Shown here: positions 1 through 9,412 of the stretch, piece after piece | Layout of the letters: each line of letters begins with the position of its first letter | Numbering within the stretch: position 1 is the stretch's first letter | Origin: UBA5951 sp012269555 | GTDB taxonomy: Bacteria > Pseudomonadota > Alphaproteobacteria > Puniceispirillales > Puniceispirillaceae | Length of the DNA stretch: 64,000 nt | Reading direction: 5' to 3' | Assembly (NCBI GenBank): GCA_038147755.1 | Contig: JAYQTS010000008.1 | Coordinates: 124,001 to 188,000, forward strand | Position numbers and translations under genes: made by a program | The notes under the pieces: generated by a model | Told to the model about the DNA's origin: nothing | Database searches by the model: none | What the model saw: the letters and a program-made list of their open reading frames with translations, nothing else

Positions 1-92
1 TGATAATGTTTTACAGAAGAAAGCCAACCTAACCAACTATTGACATATTTAGCAAATATTTTTGCATTAATATTAGAGGAGGTCATTGTCAT
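1..92 (-). CDS. xerC: Tyrosine recombinase XerC, N-terminal fragment cut by window edge
   Basis: On the minus strand an open frame starts at an ATG ending at 92 (a second in-frame ATG lies at 86) and runs off the window edge after about 30 codons. The visible residues include a VNSWLGWLSSVKHY segment, which resembles the N-terminal SAM-like core-binding domain of tyrosine recombinases. XerC resolves chromosome dimers at dif. The frame overlaps the end of the DUF484 gene by a few bases, which implies translational coupling. DUF484 followed by xerC is a widely seen pair, and this raises confidence. Only the start is visible, so the catalytic domain cannot be checked. Confidence 0.55.
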   Translation of the reverse strand, partial: MTMTSSNINAKIFAKYVNSWLGWLSSVKHY

Positions 93-807
93 ATTTCTTT
101 ATTTTTAGATTTAATATAGTTGCTAAACATGTTCCTATAATGTTGGATAAATTGGAAAATATTGCGTCTGTATTGCCAAGTTGAAAACTATTTTTGTCTC
201 GTCCAGCTAATAAAAGTACCGACCCTGATATTTGGGCAGGAAGGTTTTCTGGTAAGGAAATGACAGCTATAGACGCCTTGGGGTTGGAGAATAAGGTTAA
301 ACCCAATTCAGGTGGGGGCCCGAGATAAACAGACTTAGCTTCTTTTATTTTTTGAATTTGCTCAGCAGGTAGCACAAGAAAACCATATTCTTCAGCATCC
401 TTGATGGCAAATTCTTTTGGCATTAGAAGCCTCGCACCTGCAAGCTCAAGAATCAAAGGTAATTTTTCATCTACCATATCTGAAACCTGTTTTAAATTTC
501 TGATACGTATAAAAGCAATTGCAACGTTAAGTAATTGTTGCCATTTTTTTGTATTATCTTCTACACCATCAATTAATGCCAAATTTTTTTCTGAAAGTAT
601 GCGCGCCTCTTCCCTCGCGCGTTTTGCAATTTCTCCAGTAACGTCGATTATATTGCTGTCTATTTTTTGGTCGTAGAATTTTGCAGTTTTATTTGATTTT
701 TCTTTTGAAAGAGTTTTGACTTGTGCATTAAGATATGTCTTCAAATAATCTGGATTATTATCAAGAAATACAGATACTAATTTTTCATCAATTATCTCAT
801 TGCTCAT
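73..807 (-). CDS. DUF484 family protein
   Basis: A protein of about 244 residues matching the DUF484 family, a GAF-like fold of unknown function usually encoded next to xerC and, in alphaproteobacteria, near tal and priA. An N-terminal helical segment with VSVFLDNNPDYLKTY is followed by a charged coiled-coil-like stretch and a C-terminal GAF-like half with SGSVLLLAGRD. I chose the ATG at 807 (MSNEII). The frame stays open to 870, but the longer form would overlap the end of tal and adds 21 residues with no family character. The stop at 73 overlaps the xerC start. No catalytic residues are evident, and I infer no specific function. Confidence 0.8.
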   Translation of the reverse strand: MSNEIIDEKLVSVFLDNNPDYLKTYLNAQVKTLSKEKSNKTAKFYDQKIDSNIIDVTGEIAKRAREEARILSEKNLALIDGVEDNTKKWQQLLNVAIAFIRIRNLKQVSDMVDEKLPLILELAGARLLMPKEFAIKDAEEYGFLVLPAEQIQKIKEAKSVYLGPPPELGLTLFSNPKASIAVISLPENLPAQISGSVLLLAGRDKNSFQLGNTDAIFSNLSNIIGTCLATILNLKIKKYDNDLL

Positions 808-839
808 ACCAGAGCCCTTTTGGTTGCTATTCTTAGACT

Positions 840-1493
840 TTATAAAATTGACTGACCTGTTGACTTCCAATCAGCTAAGAAATCAGCTAATCCCTTATCC
901 GTTAGAGGATGCTTGTACATTTGAAGCATAATTTTCGGAGGAATTGTAGCAACATCAGCTCCCACTAAAGCAGCATCAACCACATGTTGAACACCTCTAA
1001 CTGAAGCCACCAAAATTTCAGTTGGATAATTATAATTAGAATAAACCTCTGCAATTTCACTTATAAGATTCATTCCATCAGACCCAATATCATCTAACCT
1101 TCCAACAAAAGGAGAAATAAAGCTTGCTCCGGCTTTTGCAGCTAGTAAGGCTTGCGCTGTTGAAAAACATAACGTTACATTTACTAAAATATTTTGATTG
1201 CGTAAGCTAGCACATGCTTTTAAGCCATCTGGTGTTAACGGAAGTTTTACTGTTACGTTACTTGCAATTTCAGCCAGCCTTTTTCCTTCATCCATCATTC
1301 CATGATAGTCTGTCGCAGTAACCTCAGCACTGACAGGACCAGAGATAATACCACAAATCTCTTCAATGGCTTCAATAATATTGCGTCCAGATTTGGCAAT
1401 CAAAGAGGGGTTAGTTGTAATCCCATCAACTAGACCTGTTTGATTGAGTTCTGAAATTTCGTTAATATCAGCAGTATCCAAGAATAATTTCAT
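840..1493 (-). CDS. tal: Transaldolase, short fructose-6-phosphate aldolase-like type
   Basis: 217 residues, the usual length for the short TalC/MipB-type transaldolase. The protein opens MKLFLDTADI, has the DGITTNPSLI signature at about 23-32, and carries the Schiff-base lysine at about K83 in TVKLPLT. It transfers a dihydroxyacetone unit between sugar phosphates in the non-oxidative pentose phosphate pathway in the cytosol. Sequence alone does not separate transaldolase from fructose-6-phosphate aldolase activity, but the alphaproteobacterial context beside DUF484 and priA favours transaldolase. It is transcribed toward DUF484 with a short gap and lies divergent from priA. Confidence 0.92.
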   Translation of the reverse strand: MKLFLDTADINEISELNQTGLVDGITTNPSLIAKSGRNIIEAIEEICGIISGPVSAEVTATDYHGMMDEGKRLAEIASNVTVKLPLTPDGLKACASLRNQNILVNVTLCFSTAQALLAAKAGASFISPFVGRLDDIGSDGMNLISEIAEVYSNYNYPTEILVASVRGVQHVVDAALVGADVATIPPKIMLQMYKHPLTDKGLADFLADWKSTGQSIL

Positions 1494-1603
1494 GACGGGT
1501 CCCTGATTGGTTAATTTTTGTGAGGTAGATTTTGCAGTCTTTTTATGTTTAGTCTACAGTTTTGTTGCGTGTGCTTGCAACAATAAATCTATGACGGTTT
1601 GAA

Positions 1604-3864
1604 ATGGCTTATTTACGAGATAATCTAGTTAAAAAAAATGCCCCACTTTTTTTGATAGCCAAAGTAAGAGTATCTGTCCCGATATCTTCACAAAATTTTC
1701 AAAATGGAAAAAGTGAATTTGATTATCTTGTAAGTAAAGGCACACAGATTCAAATTGGCAATATTGTTGAAGTATCTTTCAGAAATCGGACTATATGGGG
1801 AGTGGTATACAGTCTTGAATATGAGACTAGAATTAAGCATTCAAAATTAAAACAAATTTTGTCCATCAGTGGCGTGTCTCCAATTAAACTATGTAATCTT
1901 GAATTTTTAGAGAAAGTAAGTGAATGGACAATGGCACCATTTGGACAAGTGCTTCGTGCGCTGCTATCTGCACCAAATGCATATAAGGATGAAACCCCAA
2001 TATTTTATTATAGTCTATCCTCAGCAGCTCAATTTGAAATGGAGAAATTATCTAAAGCAAGAAAAAAGGTTATTAATTGGTGCATGCAAAAGCCACCCGT
2101 TTCAATTAATACCCTTTGTAAGGAGATAGGAGTAAGTAGGAATACTATAAATTCGATGTTTCAGGAAGGGCAGCTCGAGAGGGTACAAAATTCTTTAAAA
2201 CCAAAAGAAGATACGCAAACCATTCTTAAACATCTAAAAACAGCTATTGGTGCAGCAAGCAAATTAAATCTCAGCACCGAGCAACAGCAAGCGGCCGACC
2301 AAATCATTGTGCATGAAAATAAATTTAATATTGTGCTACTTGATGGTGTTACAGGTTCTGGTAAAACGGAAGTTTATTTTGAATTAGTAAAAAGGCAGAT
2401 ATTATCTGGCAACCAATGCTTAATTTTATTACCTGAAATTGCTCTCACCGCAGGTTGGGTTGATAGATTTAATAGATGGTTTGGGTTTGCTCCATATATT
2501 TGGCATTCCGGCATTACAGCGAGTAAAAAAAAGATTATATGGCGCGATATAAACGAGGGATATCCAGGGGTAGTGGTTGGTGCACGTTCAGCCTTATTTC
2601 TTCCGTTTAGCAGTTTGAGTGTAATTGTGGTCGATGAAGAACATGATGTGGGTTATAAGCAAGAAGAACAAGTAATTTACAATGCTAGGGATATGGCTAT
2701 TCTTCGTGCTAAACTTGCTGAATGCAACATTATTCTTGCAAGCGCAACCCCTTCTCTAGAAAGCTGGACAAACATGTTATCTGGGCGTTACCAACACATA
2801 ACGCTTACAAACAGATATGGTCTCGCTACTATGCCAGACATTCAAACGATTGATTTAACTAAAAATAAACCTTTGTTCGGCAAATGGATAAGTGAGCCTC
2901 TAATTTCAAATATAAAGGAAAAGTTAAATTCGAAACAACAGGTATTGTTATATTTAAATCGTAGGGGGTATGCACCAATTAGCGTTTGCAATGGGTGTGG
3001 CATGAAGCAAAGTTGCCATCAATGCGATAGCTTACTTGTTACACATAGACTTAGCAATTTGCTGCGTTGTCATCAGTGTGGAGTTGCTCGTCCATTTGAA
3101 AATAAGTGTCAGTCTTGCGGGCAAACAGACACTATTCAGCTAGTAGGTCCAGGTGTTGAGCGTTTGGCTGAGGAGGTGTATGAGCTTTTTCCAGATGCAA
3201 GAGTAACAATTCTCTCAAGTGATACGCTTTCCAACCCTAAGCAAATAGAGCCCACGATTCAATCTATTGAGAAGGGAGAAGTTGACATTATTATTGGGAC
3301 TCAAATGGTTTCAAAAGGGCATCATTTTCCAAAATTAACTTGTGTTGCTGTAATTGACGGTGACTTTGGATTATCTGGGGGTGATTTGCGTGCCGGAGAA
3401 AGAACATTTCAGATGTTAACACAAGTCGCTGGAAGGTCGGACGAGAAAACCAAAGAGGGACAGTTTTTATTCAAACGTCAGAGCCATTTCACCCAGTTTT
3501 GCAAGCTTTGAAAACACAAAAAAGAGATAACTATTTTAAATTAGAATTAGAGATGCGGGATTCTGCAAATATGCCCCCTTACAGAAGGCTTGCTGCAATA
3601 ATCTACTCGAGTATAGATGAAACTGCTATCACAACCTATGTTAAAAAATTGGCTAATCTAAAACCACAATTTGAAGATGTATATATTCATGGGCCTGCAC
3701 CTGCGCCAATTTATAAAATAAAGGGACGACATCGATTTAGATTTTTAGTAAATGCTCCAAAAAAAGTGAATATGCAGAAAATCATTCATGGTTGGCATTC
3801 AAGTCTAGTAATGCCAGCTATAATTAGAAGGCAAATTGATATAGATCCCTATAATTTTATGTAG
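1604..3864 (+). CDS. priA: Primosomal protein N' (PriA helicase), frame broken near 3439
   Basis: PriA restarts stalled replication forks. The first frame (1604-3511) carries Walker A GVTGSGKT near residue 248, a DEEHD box near 344, and the zinc-binding cysteines CNGCG, CHQC, CHQCG and CQSCG. After TQVAGR the frame gives unrelated residues and a stop, while the +1 frame continues SGRENQRGTVFIQT and on through EPFHPVLQAL to a stop at 3864, as expected for PriA. One G seems to be missing in the GG at 3439-3440. Together the pieces make a full-length PriA of about 750 residues. I read this as one gene with a single-base deletion, probably a sequence error. The gene is divergent from tal and followed by the F1 ATPase operon. 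Confidence 0.9.
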
Positions 3865-4021
3865 TTATGCTGGGAATAAAAAAATAGTAAATTTTTAGTG
3901 TTAATATAGACACAAATACTTGCCTTTACTGTGGTCGTATGATAGCTCACTATGATGAGATTGTTGAACATGTTCGTGACACCTAATAGATGTCTCGTTC
4001 GAGGTTAAAAAGGGTTGTAAT

Positions 4022-4576
4022 GTGAGTACTATAACAGCAGGTTTGGCTGGCAGATATGCAACAGCTTTGTACCAGTTAGCTATTGAGTCCAAGCAGGTTG
4101 ATAGTATTTTACAAGACCTTAATTCCTTTAAAGGATTAATTGACAGTAACCAAGATCTACAAAAATTAATTTATTCCCCAGTGTTTGGAGCAGACGAAAA
4201 ATCAGCATCAGTAACCAAAATACTGCAGCAAGCTGACGCAAATAGGTTAGTTGTGCAATTTGTTGGAACAATTGCTAAAAACGGTCGTTTGTTTGCAATC
4301 TCATCTATCATTTCTGCGTTTAATAAGGAAGTTGATAAAAGGCGCGGAAAAGTGTTAGCTGAGGTTGTGTCAGCTGTGCCGCTCAACGATGCGCGTCAGG
4401 CCCAAATTCAGAAATCGATTACATCTATTGCAGGAGCCAAAGATGTGTCGCTCGTCATGTGGGTTGACCCATCTTTGATTGGTGGTCTTGTAATTCGTAT
4501 CGGATCTCGTATGATCGATACATCACTTAAAACTAAACTGAACAGGCTAGAAACGGCCATGAAGGGTGTTACATAA
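4022..4576 (+). CDS. atpH: F1 ATP synthase delta subunit
   Basis: 184 residues, the peripheral-stalk subunit (OSCP type) linking F1 to Fo. It has the N-terminal helical domain with LAGRYATALYQLA and the conserved C-terminal segment LIGGLVIRIGSRMIDTSLK. The start is a GTG at 4022, which gives the normal N-terminus; no better ATG exists in frame. It is the first gene of the atpHAGDC operon, and its stop overlaps the atpA ATG by one base (TAATG), so the two are probably translationally coupled. The stretch 3865-4021 before it should hold the promoter, but I cannot place one with confidence. Confidence 0.95.
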   Translation: MSTITAGLAGRYATALYQLAIESKQVDSILQDLNSFKGLIDSNQDLQKLIYSPVFGADEKSASVTKILQQADANRLVVQFVGTIAKNGRLFAISSIISAFNKEVDKRRGKVLAEVVSAVPLNDARQAQIQKSITSIAGAKDVSLVMWVDPSLIGGLVIRIGSRMIDTSLKTKLNRLETAMKGVT

Positions 4577-6108
4577 TGGATATCCGAGCAGCTGAAATTT
4601 CAGCAATTTTAAAAGAGCAAATTACTAATTTTGGTAAGGAAGCAGAAGTAGCCGAAGTCGGCAGGGTATTGTCTGTTGGAGATGGTATTGCCCGTGTGTA
4701 TGGGCTTGACCAGGTACAAGCTGGTGAACTAGTTGAATTCGACAATAATGTTAAGGGAATGGCACTTAATCTTGAAACGGATAATGTCGGAGTTGTGATT
4801 TTCGGCGATGACCGAGGTATTCAAGAAGGCGATGTTGTTAGGCGTACAGAAACAATTGTTGATACGCCCATTGGAAAGGGCTTGTTGGGACGTGTTGTTG
4901 ATGCTCTTGGAAACCCAATAGATGGCAAAGGTCCAATTAAAGATGTTAAGAGAGGTAGGGTTGAAGTTAAAGCTCCTGGTATTATGCCTCGGCAATCGGT
5001 GTTCGAGCCTATGCAAACGGGATTAAAGGCAATTGATAGTTTGATTCCAGTTGGGCGTGGTCAGCGCGAACTCATAATTGGAGATCGGCAGACCGGAAAA
5101 ACATCCATTGCGTTGGATACATTTATCAATCAAAAATTTATTAATGGTTCAGCAAAAAAAGATAGTGATAAATTATTTTGTATTTATGTTGCAGTTGGTC
5201 AGAAGCGCTCTACGGTAGCGCAATTTGTGCGTGCATTAGAGGAAAATGGTGCGTTAGAATATTCAATAGTAGTGGCTGCAACTGCATCAGAGCCTGCTCC
5301 TATGCAATTTTTAGCCCCATATACAGCAGCAGCAATGGGGGAATATTTTAGAGATAATGGTATGCACTCTCTTGTTGTTTATGATGATCTATCTAAGCAG
5401 GCAGTCGCTTATCGCCAGATGAGTTTATTGCTTCGTCGCCCACCTGGACGTGAAGCTTATCCAGGAGATGTTTTTTATCTCCACTCTCGTTTGTTAGAGC
5501 GGGCAGCTAAGCTAAATGAAGCAAATGGGTCTGGTTCAATGACAGCATTACCAATCATAGAAACGCAGGCAGGAGATGTTTCTGCTTACATTCCAACAAA
5601 CGTAATTTCAATTACTGATGGGCAGATATTCCTTGAGACTGATTTATTTTACAAAGGTATTCGACCAGCTGTGAATGTTGGTTTGTCTGTATCACGCGTT
5701 GGTTCTTCGGCTCAGATAAAAGCTATGAAACAAGTTGCGGGCTCTATCAAATTAGAACTAGCCCAATATCGTGAAATGGCAGCCTTTGCCCAGTTTGCGT
5801 CTGATATGGACGCATCAACTCGTCAATTGCTTGAGCGTGGTGCGAGATTAACAGAGCTGTTAAAACAACCGCAATATTCTCCAATGCCAGTCGAAGAGCA
5901 AGTTGTTGTGTTATTTGCTGGTGTAAATGGATATTTGGATAAAATTGCGCTCACAGATATAGGAAGATTCGAAAGTGGATTGTTAGATGCTTTACGGGGT
6001 TCTGGAAAAGAAATTTTAGACAATATTCGCGCTGAGAATAAAATATCTGATGATACTGAAAGTAAGTTGAAGGAAGCCGTTGAAACATTCACAAAGAGCT
6101 TTGCATAA
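4576..6108 (+). CDS. atpA: F1 ATP synthase alpha subunit
   Basis: 510 residues, standard length. The protein is the non-catalytic nucleotide-binding subunit of the F1 hexamer. The Walker A loop GDRQTGKTS lies at about residues 169-177, and the alpha signature with PAVNVGLSVSRVGSSAQ is near 360-375. The N-terminal helix that contacts the delta subunit (starting MDIRAAEISAILKEQI) is present. It is coupled to atpH by a one-base overlap and followed 40 bases later by atpG. The frame is clean throughout. Confidence 0.98.
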   Translation: MDIRAAEISAILKEQITNFGKEAEVAEVGRVLSVGDGIARVYGLDQVQAGELVEFDNNVKGMALNLETDNVGVVIFGDDRGIQEGDVVRRTETIVDTPIGKGLLGRVVDALGNPIDGKGPIKDVKRGRVEVKAPGIMPRQSVFEPMQTGLKAIDSLIPVGRGQRELIIGDRQTGKTSIALDTFINQKFINGSAKKDSDKLFCIYVAVGQKRSTVAQFVRALEENGALEYSIVVAATASEPAPMQFLAPYTAAAMGEYFRDNGMHSLVVYDDLSKQAVAYRQMSLLLRRPPGREAYPGDVFYLHSRLLERAAKLNEANGSGSMTALPIIETQAGDVSAYIPTNVISITDGQIFLETDLFYKGIRPAVNVGLSVSRVGSSAQIKAMKQVAGSIKLELAQYREMAAFAQFASDMDASTRQLLERGARLTELLKQPQYSPMPVEEQVVVLFAGVNGYLDKIALTDIGRFESGLLDALRGSGKEILDNIRAENKISDDTESKLKEAVETFTKSFA

Positions 6109-6148
6109 TTTAACTTTAAATAGTTTTAAGTAAAAGGATAATTGGCAT

Positions 6149-7021
6149 ATGGCCAATCTAAAAGATCTAAAAACGCGAATTAATAGCGTAAAATCTACTC
6201 AGAAGATCACTTCTGCTATGAAAATGGTCGCGGCTGCAAAACTACGGCGTGCGCAAGAAGTTGCTGAGGCAGGGCGGCCATATAGTTCTCGAATGCAGCA
6301 AGTGATTTCAGGACTCGCTGCTAATGCAAATAAGTCAAATGCGCCTGAACTACTTGTTGGTAGGGAAGATGTAAAAACACATTTATTGATAGTTGTATCA
6401 GCAGATAAAGGCCTATGTGGTGGCTTTAATGGTTCAATAGCAAGGCAAACAAGACAAGAGATCAATAGACTTGAAAATGAAGGTAAATCTGTTCTTGTTT
6501 ATATGGTTGGTAAAAAAGCAGCAGATAACTTAGGACGCGAAATTTTAAATAAAACATTTGAACGTATTGAAAATCTTCAAGGTAGTAATGTTGATTATAA
6601 TAAAGTTAAAGGTGTTACGGAAAAGATATTATTAGGTTTTGCTGATAATCAGTTTGACCAGGTGTCAATAATATATAATCAGTTTGTGAATGCTATTACT
6701 CAAAACGTTGTTGTGGCGCCTTTAATTCCAGCAAATGTGGTTGGGGAGCAGGATAATGAAAGTTTGGTAGTTTATGACTATGAGCCAGAACAAAATGAAT
6801 TGTTAGAGTTGTTGCTACCTCGTAACATTACCACTCAAATTTTTAGCGCTTTGTTGGAGTCCTCAGCAGCCGAACTTGCTGCGAGGATGACAGCGATGGA
6901 TAATGCAACTAGAAACGCAGGGGATATGATAGATAGCCTGACTTTGGTTTATAACAGAACGCGGCAGGCGAATATTACAAAAGAATTGATAGAAATCATT
7001 TCGGGTGCAGAAGCACTATAA
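6149..7021 (+). CDS. atpG: F1 ATP synthase gamma subunit
   Basis: 290 residues, the central rotor stalk of F1. The N-terminal helix opens MANLKDLKTRINSVKSTQKI, and the C-terminal helix contains MTAMDNATRNAGDMI followed by YNRTRQANITKELIEI; both are family hallmarks. The middle Rossmann-like region has the SDKGLCGGFN-type segment (here SADKGLCGGFNGSI). A purine-rich AAAGGA ribosome site precedes the ATG. It is third in the operon, between atpA and atpD. Confidence 0.97.
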   Translation: MANLKDLKTRINSVKSTQKITSAMKMVAAAKLRRAQEVAEAGRPYSSRMQQVISGLAANANKSNAPELLVGREDVKTHLLIVVSADKGLCGGFNGSIARQTRQEINRLENEGKSVLVYMVGKKAADNLGREILNKTFERIENLQGSNVDYNKVKGVTEKILLGFADNQFDQVSIIYNQFVNAITQNVVVAPLIPANVVGEQDNESLVVYDYEPEQNELLELLLPRNITTQIFSALLESSAAELAARMTAMDNATRNAGDMIDSLTLVYNRTRQANITKELIEIISGAEAL

Positions 7022-7054
7022 TTTTAACGTGAGCCTAAGAACGGAGTTAGTCCC

Positions 7055-8479
7055 ATGGCAGAAAATGCAATTGGAAAAGTTAGTCAGGTTATTGGCGCGG
7101 TCGTCGATGTTGAGTTTGATGGAAATATACCTGATATATTAAACGCACTTGAGGTTGATAATAACGGTCAGCGCCTTGTTTTAGAAGTTGCTCAGCATCT
7201 TGGAGAATCGACCGTAAGAACAATAGCAATGGATGCTACAGAGGGCCTCGTCCGTGGAACAGAGGTTAAAGATACAGGTGGACCAATCATGGTCCCTGTT
7301 GGGCCAGAAACATTAGGAAGAATACTTAATGTTATAGGAGAGCCTATTGATGAACGCGAAGCCTTGAAGACCAAAACTATGCTTCCTATTCATCGCCCAG
7401 CCCCAGATTATGTGGACCAATCCACTGAATCAGAAATTTTAGTTACAGGAATAAAAGTTATCGACCTTCTTGCACCCTATGCAAAAGGTGGAAAGATTGG
7501 CTTATTTGGTGGCGCTGGTGTGGGAAAAACAGTTACTATTATGGAGCTTATTAACAATATCGCAAAAGCGCACGGAGGCTATTCTGTATTTGCTGGTGTA
7601 GGTGAAAGAACTCGTGAAGGAAATGACTTATATCATGAGATGGTAGAATCTGGCGTTATAAAAACAGATGGTGAGGGCAGTAAAGCTGCTCTTGTTTATG
7701 GTCAAATGAATGAGCCTCCAGGTGCACGTGCACGTGTTGCGCTTTCGGGGCTTACTTTAGCGGAATATTTCCGTGACGAAGAAGGTCAAGACGTGCTGCT
7801 GTTTATTGATAATATTTTCCGATTTACGCAAGCTGGTTCAGAGGTCTCTGCACTTTTAGGTCGTATTCCATCAGCAGTTGGTTATCAGCCAACACTTTCA
7901 ACAGACATGGGGGGACTTCAGGAGCGAATTACTTCTACTAATAAAGGGTCTATAACATCAGTTCAGGCGATATATGTTCCTGCAGATGATCTGACCGATC
8001 CTGCCCCTGCAACTTCTTTTGCACACCTTGACGCAACAACGGTTTTATCTCGTCAAATTGCAGAAATTGGTATTTATCCCGCGGTTGATCCTCTCGATTC
8101 AACCTCTCGTGTTCTTGACCCTAGAATAGTTGGGGAAGAGCATTATGAAACAGCACGTTTGGTGCAAGAAGTCTTACAGCAGTACAAAGCTTTGCAGGAC
8201 ATAATCGCTATTTTGGGGATGGACGAGTTATCTGAGGAAGATAAATTAACAGTTGCTAGAGCTCGAAAGATTCAGCGCTTTCTATCACAGCCTTTCCATG
8301 TTGCCGAAGTGTTTACAGGAACCCCAGGCGTCCTAGTAAGCCTTGAAGATACTATTAAAGGATTCAAAGGCATTGCAAATGGTGATTATGATCATTTGCC
8401 TGAGGCTTCATTTTATATGGTAGGTACAATCGAAGAGGCCATCTCCAAAGCTGAAAAAATGAATGAAAAAGCAGCATAA
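7055..8479 (+). CDS. atpD: F1 ATP synthase beta subunit
   Basis: 474 residues, the catalytic subunit of the F1 hexamer. Walker A GGAGVGKTV is at about residues 152-160, the catalytic glutamate region reads GVGERTREGNDLYHEM near 185-200, and the family signature PAVDPLDSTSR is near 345. It is preceded by ACGGAG and lies 33 bases after atpG. The frame is intact and conservation is very high, as expected. Confidence 0.98.
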   Translation: MAENAIGKVSQVIGAVVDVEFDGNIPDILNALEVDNNGQRLVLEVAQHLGESTVRTIAMDATEGLVRGTEVKDTGGPIMVPVGPETLGRILNVIGEPIDEREALKTKTMLPIHRPAPDYVDQSTESEILVTGIKVIDLLAPYAKGGKIGLFGGAGVGKTVTIMELINNIAKAHGGYSVFAGVGERTREGNDLYHEMVESGVIKTDGEGSKAALVYGQMNEPPGARARVALSGLTLAEYFRDEEGQDVLLFIDNIFRFTQAGSEVSALLGRIPSAVGYQPTLSTDMGGLQERITSTNKGSITSVQAIYVPADDLTDPAPATSFAHLDATTVLSRQIAEIGIYPAVDPLDSTSRVLDPRIVGEEHYETARLVQEVLQQYKALQDIIAILGMDELSEEDKLTVARARKIQRFLSQPFHVAEVFTGTPGVLVSLEDTIKGFKGIANGDYDHLPEASFYMVGTIEEAISKAEKMNEKAA

Positions 8480-8504
8480 AGATCGTTTAGAGAAGATATA
8501 AATA

Positions 8505-8858
8505 ATGGCCGAATCGATAAATATTGAGCTTGTAACCCCATCTGAGATGTTATTTACCGACACTGCTGATATGGTTGTTGTTCCAGGGAGTGAGGGTGTT
8601 TTTGGAGTTTTGCCAAGACATGCAGCCACACTCGCTAATCTTCAACGAGGTGAAATAAATGTTTATAATAATGGTTCGATAACAAGAAGATTTTTTATAG
8701 ATGGTGGCGTTGCTGATGTTTTGCCTGAACGAGTAATTATACTAGCTGAACGAGCTGTTGACCTTGACTCAGTTTCAATACAACAGCTGGAAGAACGAGC
8801 TGTTAACGCAACAGAATCAGAAGCATCATTTATTACGGCAGTCAAAAAAGCTATTTAA
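8505..8858 (+). CDS. atpC: F1 ATP synthase epsilon subunit
   Basis: 117 residues. The N-terminal beta-sandwich domain (about 1-85) is recognisable, with MLFTDTADMVVVPGSEGVFGVLPRH and FIDGGVADV. The C-terminal helical hairpin is short compared with the E. coli protein of about 139 residues, though short epsilon subunits occur in alphaproteobacteria. I looked for a frameshift extending the tail and found no plausible continuation. It is the last F1 gene. A perfect AT-rich hairpin follows at 8882-8910. Confidence 0.93.
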   Translation: MAESINIELVTPSEMLFTDTADMVVVPGSEGVFGVLPRHAATLANLQRGEINVYNNGSITRRFFIDGGVADVLPERVIILAERAVDLDSVSIQQLEERAVNATESEASFITAVKKAI

Positions 8859-8881
8859 TATTTTCCATAGCTAACTTAGTT

Positions 8882-8910
8882 TTTATGTTTAGTTTTATGC
8901 TAAACATAAA
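8882..8910. terminator. Hairpin between convergent atpC and rppH
   Basis: A perfect 11-bp inverted repeat, TTTATGTTTAG then CTAAACATAAA with a 7-base loop, lies between the convergent ends of atpC and rppH. It is AT-rich and lacks a long T tract on either side, so it is at best a weak bidirectional terminator or an mRNA 3'-end stabiliser. Confidence 0.5.
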
Positions 8911-8927
8911 ATGAAATTTATTTAAAA

Positions 8928-9401
8928 TTAAAAATACGGTTTAAATACATTTAAAACATTTTCATAAACCTCCCGTTTAAAAGGAGCAGCTAGAGAAGTA
9001 AGCTGTTGTGGGCTGATCCATTTCCATTTTGAAAATTCTGGTATGTGAGTTTTAATATTTATGTCACTGTCTGTGCCAGTAAATTTGAGCGCAACCCACT
9101 TTTGGGTTTGCCCCCTATATTTTTGGTTCCATAATTTATCAGCCAAGATTTCAGGAATGTCATAATTTAACCATTCTGGATGGATAGCTATTATAGACGC
9201 CTTATCTGTTCCAATCTCTTCTTTCATTTCACGAAAACAAGCAGTTTCGACATCCTCTCCTTCATCAATACCTCCTTGTGGCATCTGCCACGCCTCAAGA
9301 TGGTTATCAATTCTTTGTCCTGCAAATATTTGATTATTTGAATTAATAAGCATAATTCCAACGCATGGGCGGTAGGGTCTTCTTTGATATTCCAGCTTCA
9401 T
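8928..9401 (-). CDS. rppH: RNA pyrophosphohydrolase (Nudix)
   Basis: 157 residues. The Nudix box is complete at about 43-65: GGIDEGED, then RE, then EEIG. The pattern YRPCVGIMLIN before it and the aromatic-rich AWQMPQGG are typical of RppH (formerly NudH/InvA), which removes pyrophosphate from RNA 5' ends and triggers RNase E-dependent decay. It lies 11 bases downstream of ctpA on the same strand and is probably cotranscribed. In related alphaproteobacteria a divergent polysaccharide deacetylase gene often separates the two; here there is no room for one. Confidence 0.92.
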   Translation of the reverse strand: MKLEYQRRPYRPCVGIMLINSNNQIFAGQRIDNHLEAWQMPQGGIDEGEDVETACFREMKEEIGTDKASIIAIHPEWLNYDIPEILADKLWNQKYRGQTQKWVALKFTGTDSDINIKTHIPEFSKWKWISPQQLTSLAAPFKREVYENVLNVFKPYF

Positions 9402-9412
9402 AATTTCTGTTC

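Noticed and set aside
808..870. Longer start for the DUF484 gene
   Set aside because: It overlaps the transaldolase end and adds residues without family character.
3966..3975. Perfect palindrome GAACATGTTC before atpH, resembling a LexA-type half-site pair
   Set aside because: Alphaproteobacterial LexA sites are direct GTTC repeats with a 7-base gap, and the F1 operon is not an expected SOS target.
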